Shown here: positions 63,842 through 64,000 of the stretch, one piece after another
How positions within the stretch are numbered: the stretch's first letter is position 1
How the letters are laid out: every line of letters starts with the position of its first letter
Assembly: GCF_002940685.1 (NCBI RefSeq)
Contig: NZ_PNFP01000005.1
Location: 248,001 to 312,000 of the forward strand
Direction of reading: 5' to 3'
Source: Ensifer adhaerens
Lineage (GTDB): Bacteria; Pseudomonadota; Alphaproteobacteria; Rhizobiales; Rhizobiaceae
Length of the DNA: 64,000 nucleotides
Translations under genes and position numbers: made by a program
Notes under the pieces: generated by a model
Told to the model about the DNA's origin: nothing
The model's input: only the letters and a program-made list of their open reading frames with translations
Databases searched by the model: none

Positions 63842-64000
63842 TCAGGCCGCCCGGCGAACCGGCGGCATCGCAAGCTTGCGACCGCTGGCGACGATCAGGC
63901 CGGCCGCACCTTCGAGCCAGTTGTCCTTGAGTTCGAGCGCCAGGAAGCGGTCGCGCTCGAACGGGCCCGGCATGACAAGGTGCTGGGTGCGGCTGGCGAA
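63842..64000 (-). CDS. C-terminal fragment of an unidentified protein, cut by window edge
   Basis: The last 52 codons of a leftward gene are visible, ending in TGA at 63842-63844. The fragment reads FASRTQHLVMPGPFERDRFL, then ALELKDNWLEGAAGLIVASG and a basic tail RKLAMPPVRRAA. Codon usage is strongly GC-rich at third positions and a terminator follows, so it is real coding sequence. I do not recognise the family. Confidence 0.7.
   Translation of the reverse strand, partial: FASRTQHLVMPGPFERDRFLALELKDNWLEGAAGLIVASGRKLAMPPVRRAA

Overview
The window looks like a chromosomal segment of a high-GC alphaproteobacterium of the Rhizobiaceae, most likely Ensifer/Sinorhizobium. This rests on codon usage with GC-rich third positions, the sarcosine oxidase order soxB-soxD-soxA-soxG, a transhydrogenase alpha subunit split into two genes beside an aa3-oxidase subunit IV gene, a six-gene glycogen cluster, and GTG-started rpsU. 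The genus is an inference from remembered gene order and was not tested.

Layout. 1-8.4 kb: small detoxification and stress genes (two GFA-family proteins, DUF899, DUF1579, VOC) under two MarR regulators with clear palindromic operators, then a membrane diguanylate cyclase and a LysR/aldo-keto reductase pair. 8.5-15.2 kb: a compact three-gene operon of two transglutaminase-like proteins and a permuted ATP-grasp/alpha-E fusion, a predicted but poorly characterised peptide-synthesis or modification system. 15.3-16.6 kb: an orphan Tad-type von Willebrand A protein. 16.8-27.9 kb: glycogen metabolism glgP-glgB-glgC-glgA-pgm, a terminator, then glgX. 28-29.6 kb: MaoC hydratase, an acetyltransferase resembling streptothricin acetyltransferases, and NudI. 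29.6-34.8 kb: soxBDAG, converting sarcosine to glycine plus a one-carbon unit. 35-37.1 kb: rpsU, a TPR lipoprotein and a DUF992 protein.

37.1-41.8 kb: pntAA-pntAB-pntB, cytochrome oxidase subunit IV, and a FeeM-like N-acyltransferase preceded by two exact CtrA-type boxes. 42-49.9 kb: a GGDEF/EAL protein, a gamma-Glu-GABA hydrolase homologue, a frameshifted ankyrin gene, a hydroxyacid dehydrogenase with a LacI regulator, and a divergent MarR/creatininase pair. 50-53.4 kb: flippase plus two glycosyltransferases. 53.6-57.9 kb: a His-rich CobW GTPase, a WD40 protein and cysE in a tight run, then an MFS transporter. 57.9-60.4 kb: a Tat-exported multicopper oxidase translationally coupled to a ZIP-like permease with a periplasmic domain, preceded by two Fur/Mur-like boxes. 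60.5-64 kb: small genes including an ASCH-like/winged-helix protein and two LysE-family exporters.

The main candidates for under-described biology are the multicopper oxidase/ZIP metal module, the amidoligase-type operon at 8.5-15.2 kb, and the CtrA-box-controlled acyltransferase. I saw no tRNA, rRNA, CRISPR array, insertion sequence or phage gene. Many long reverse-strand open frames exist; they are shadows of high-GC genes and are left out.
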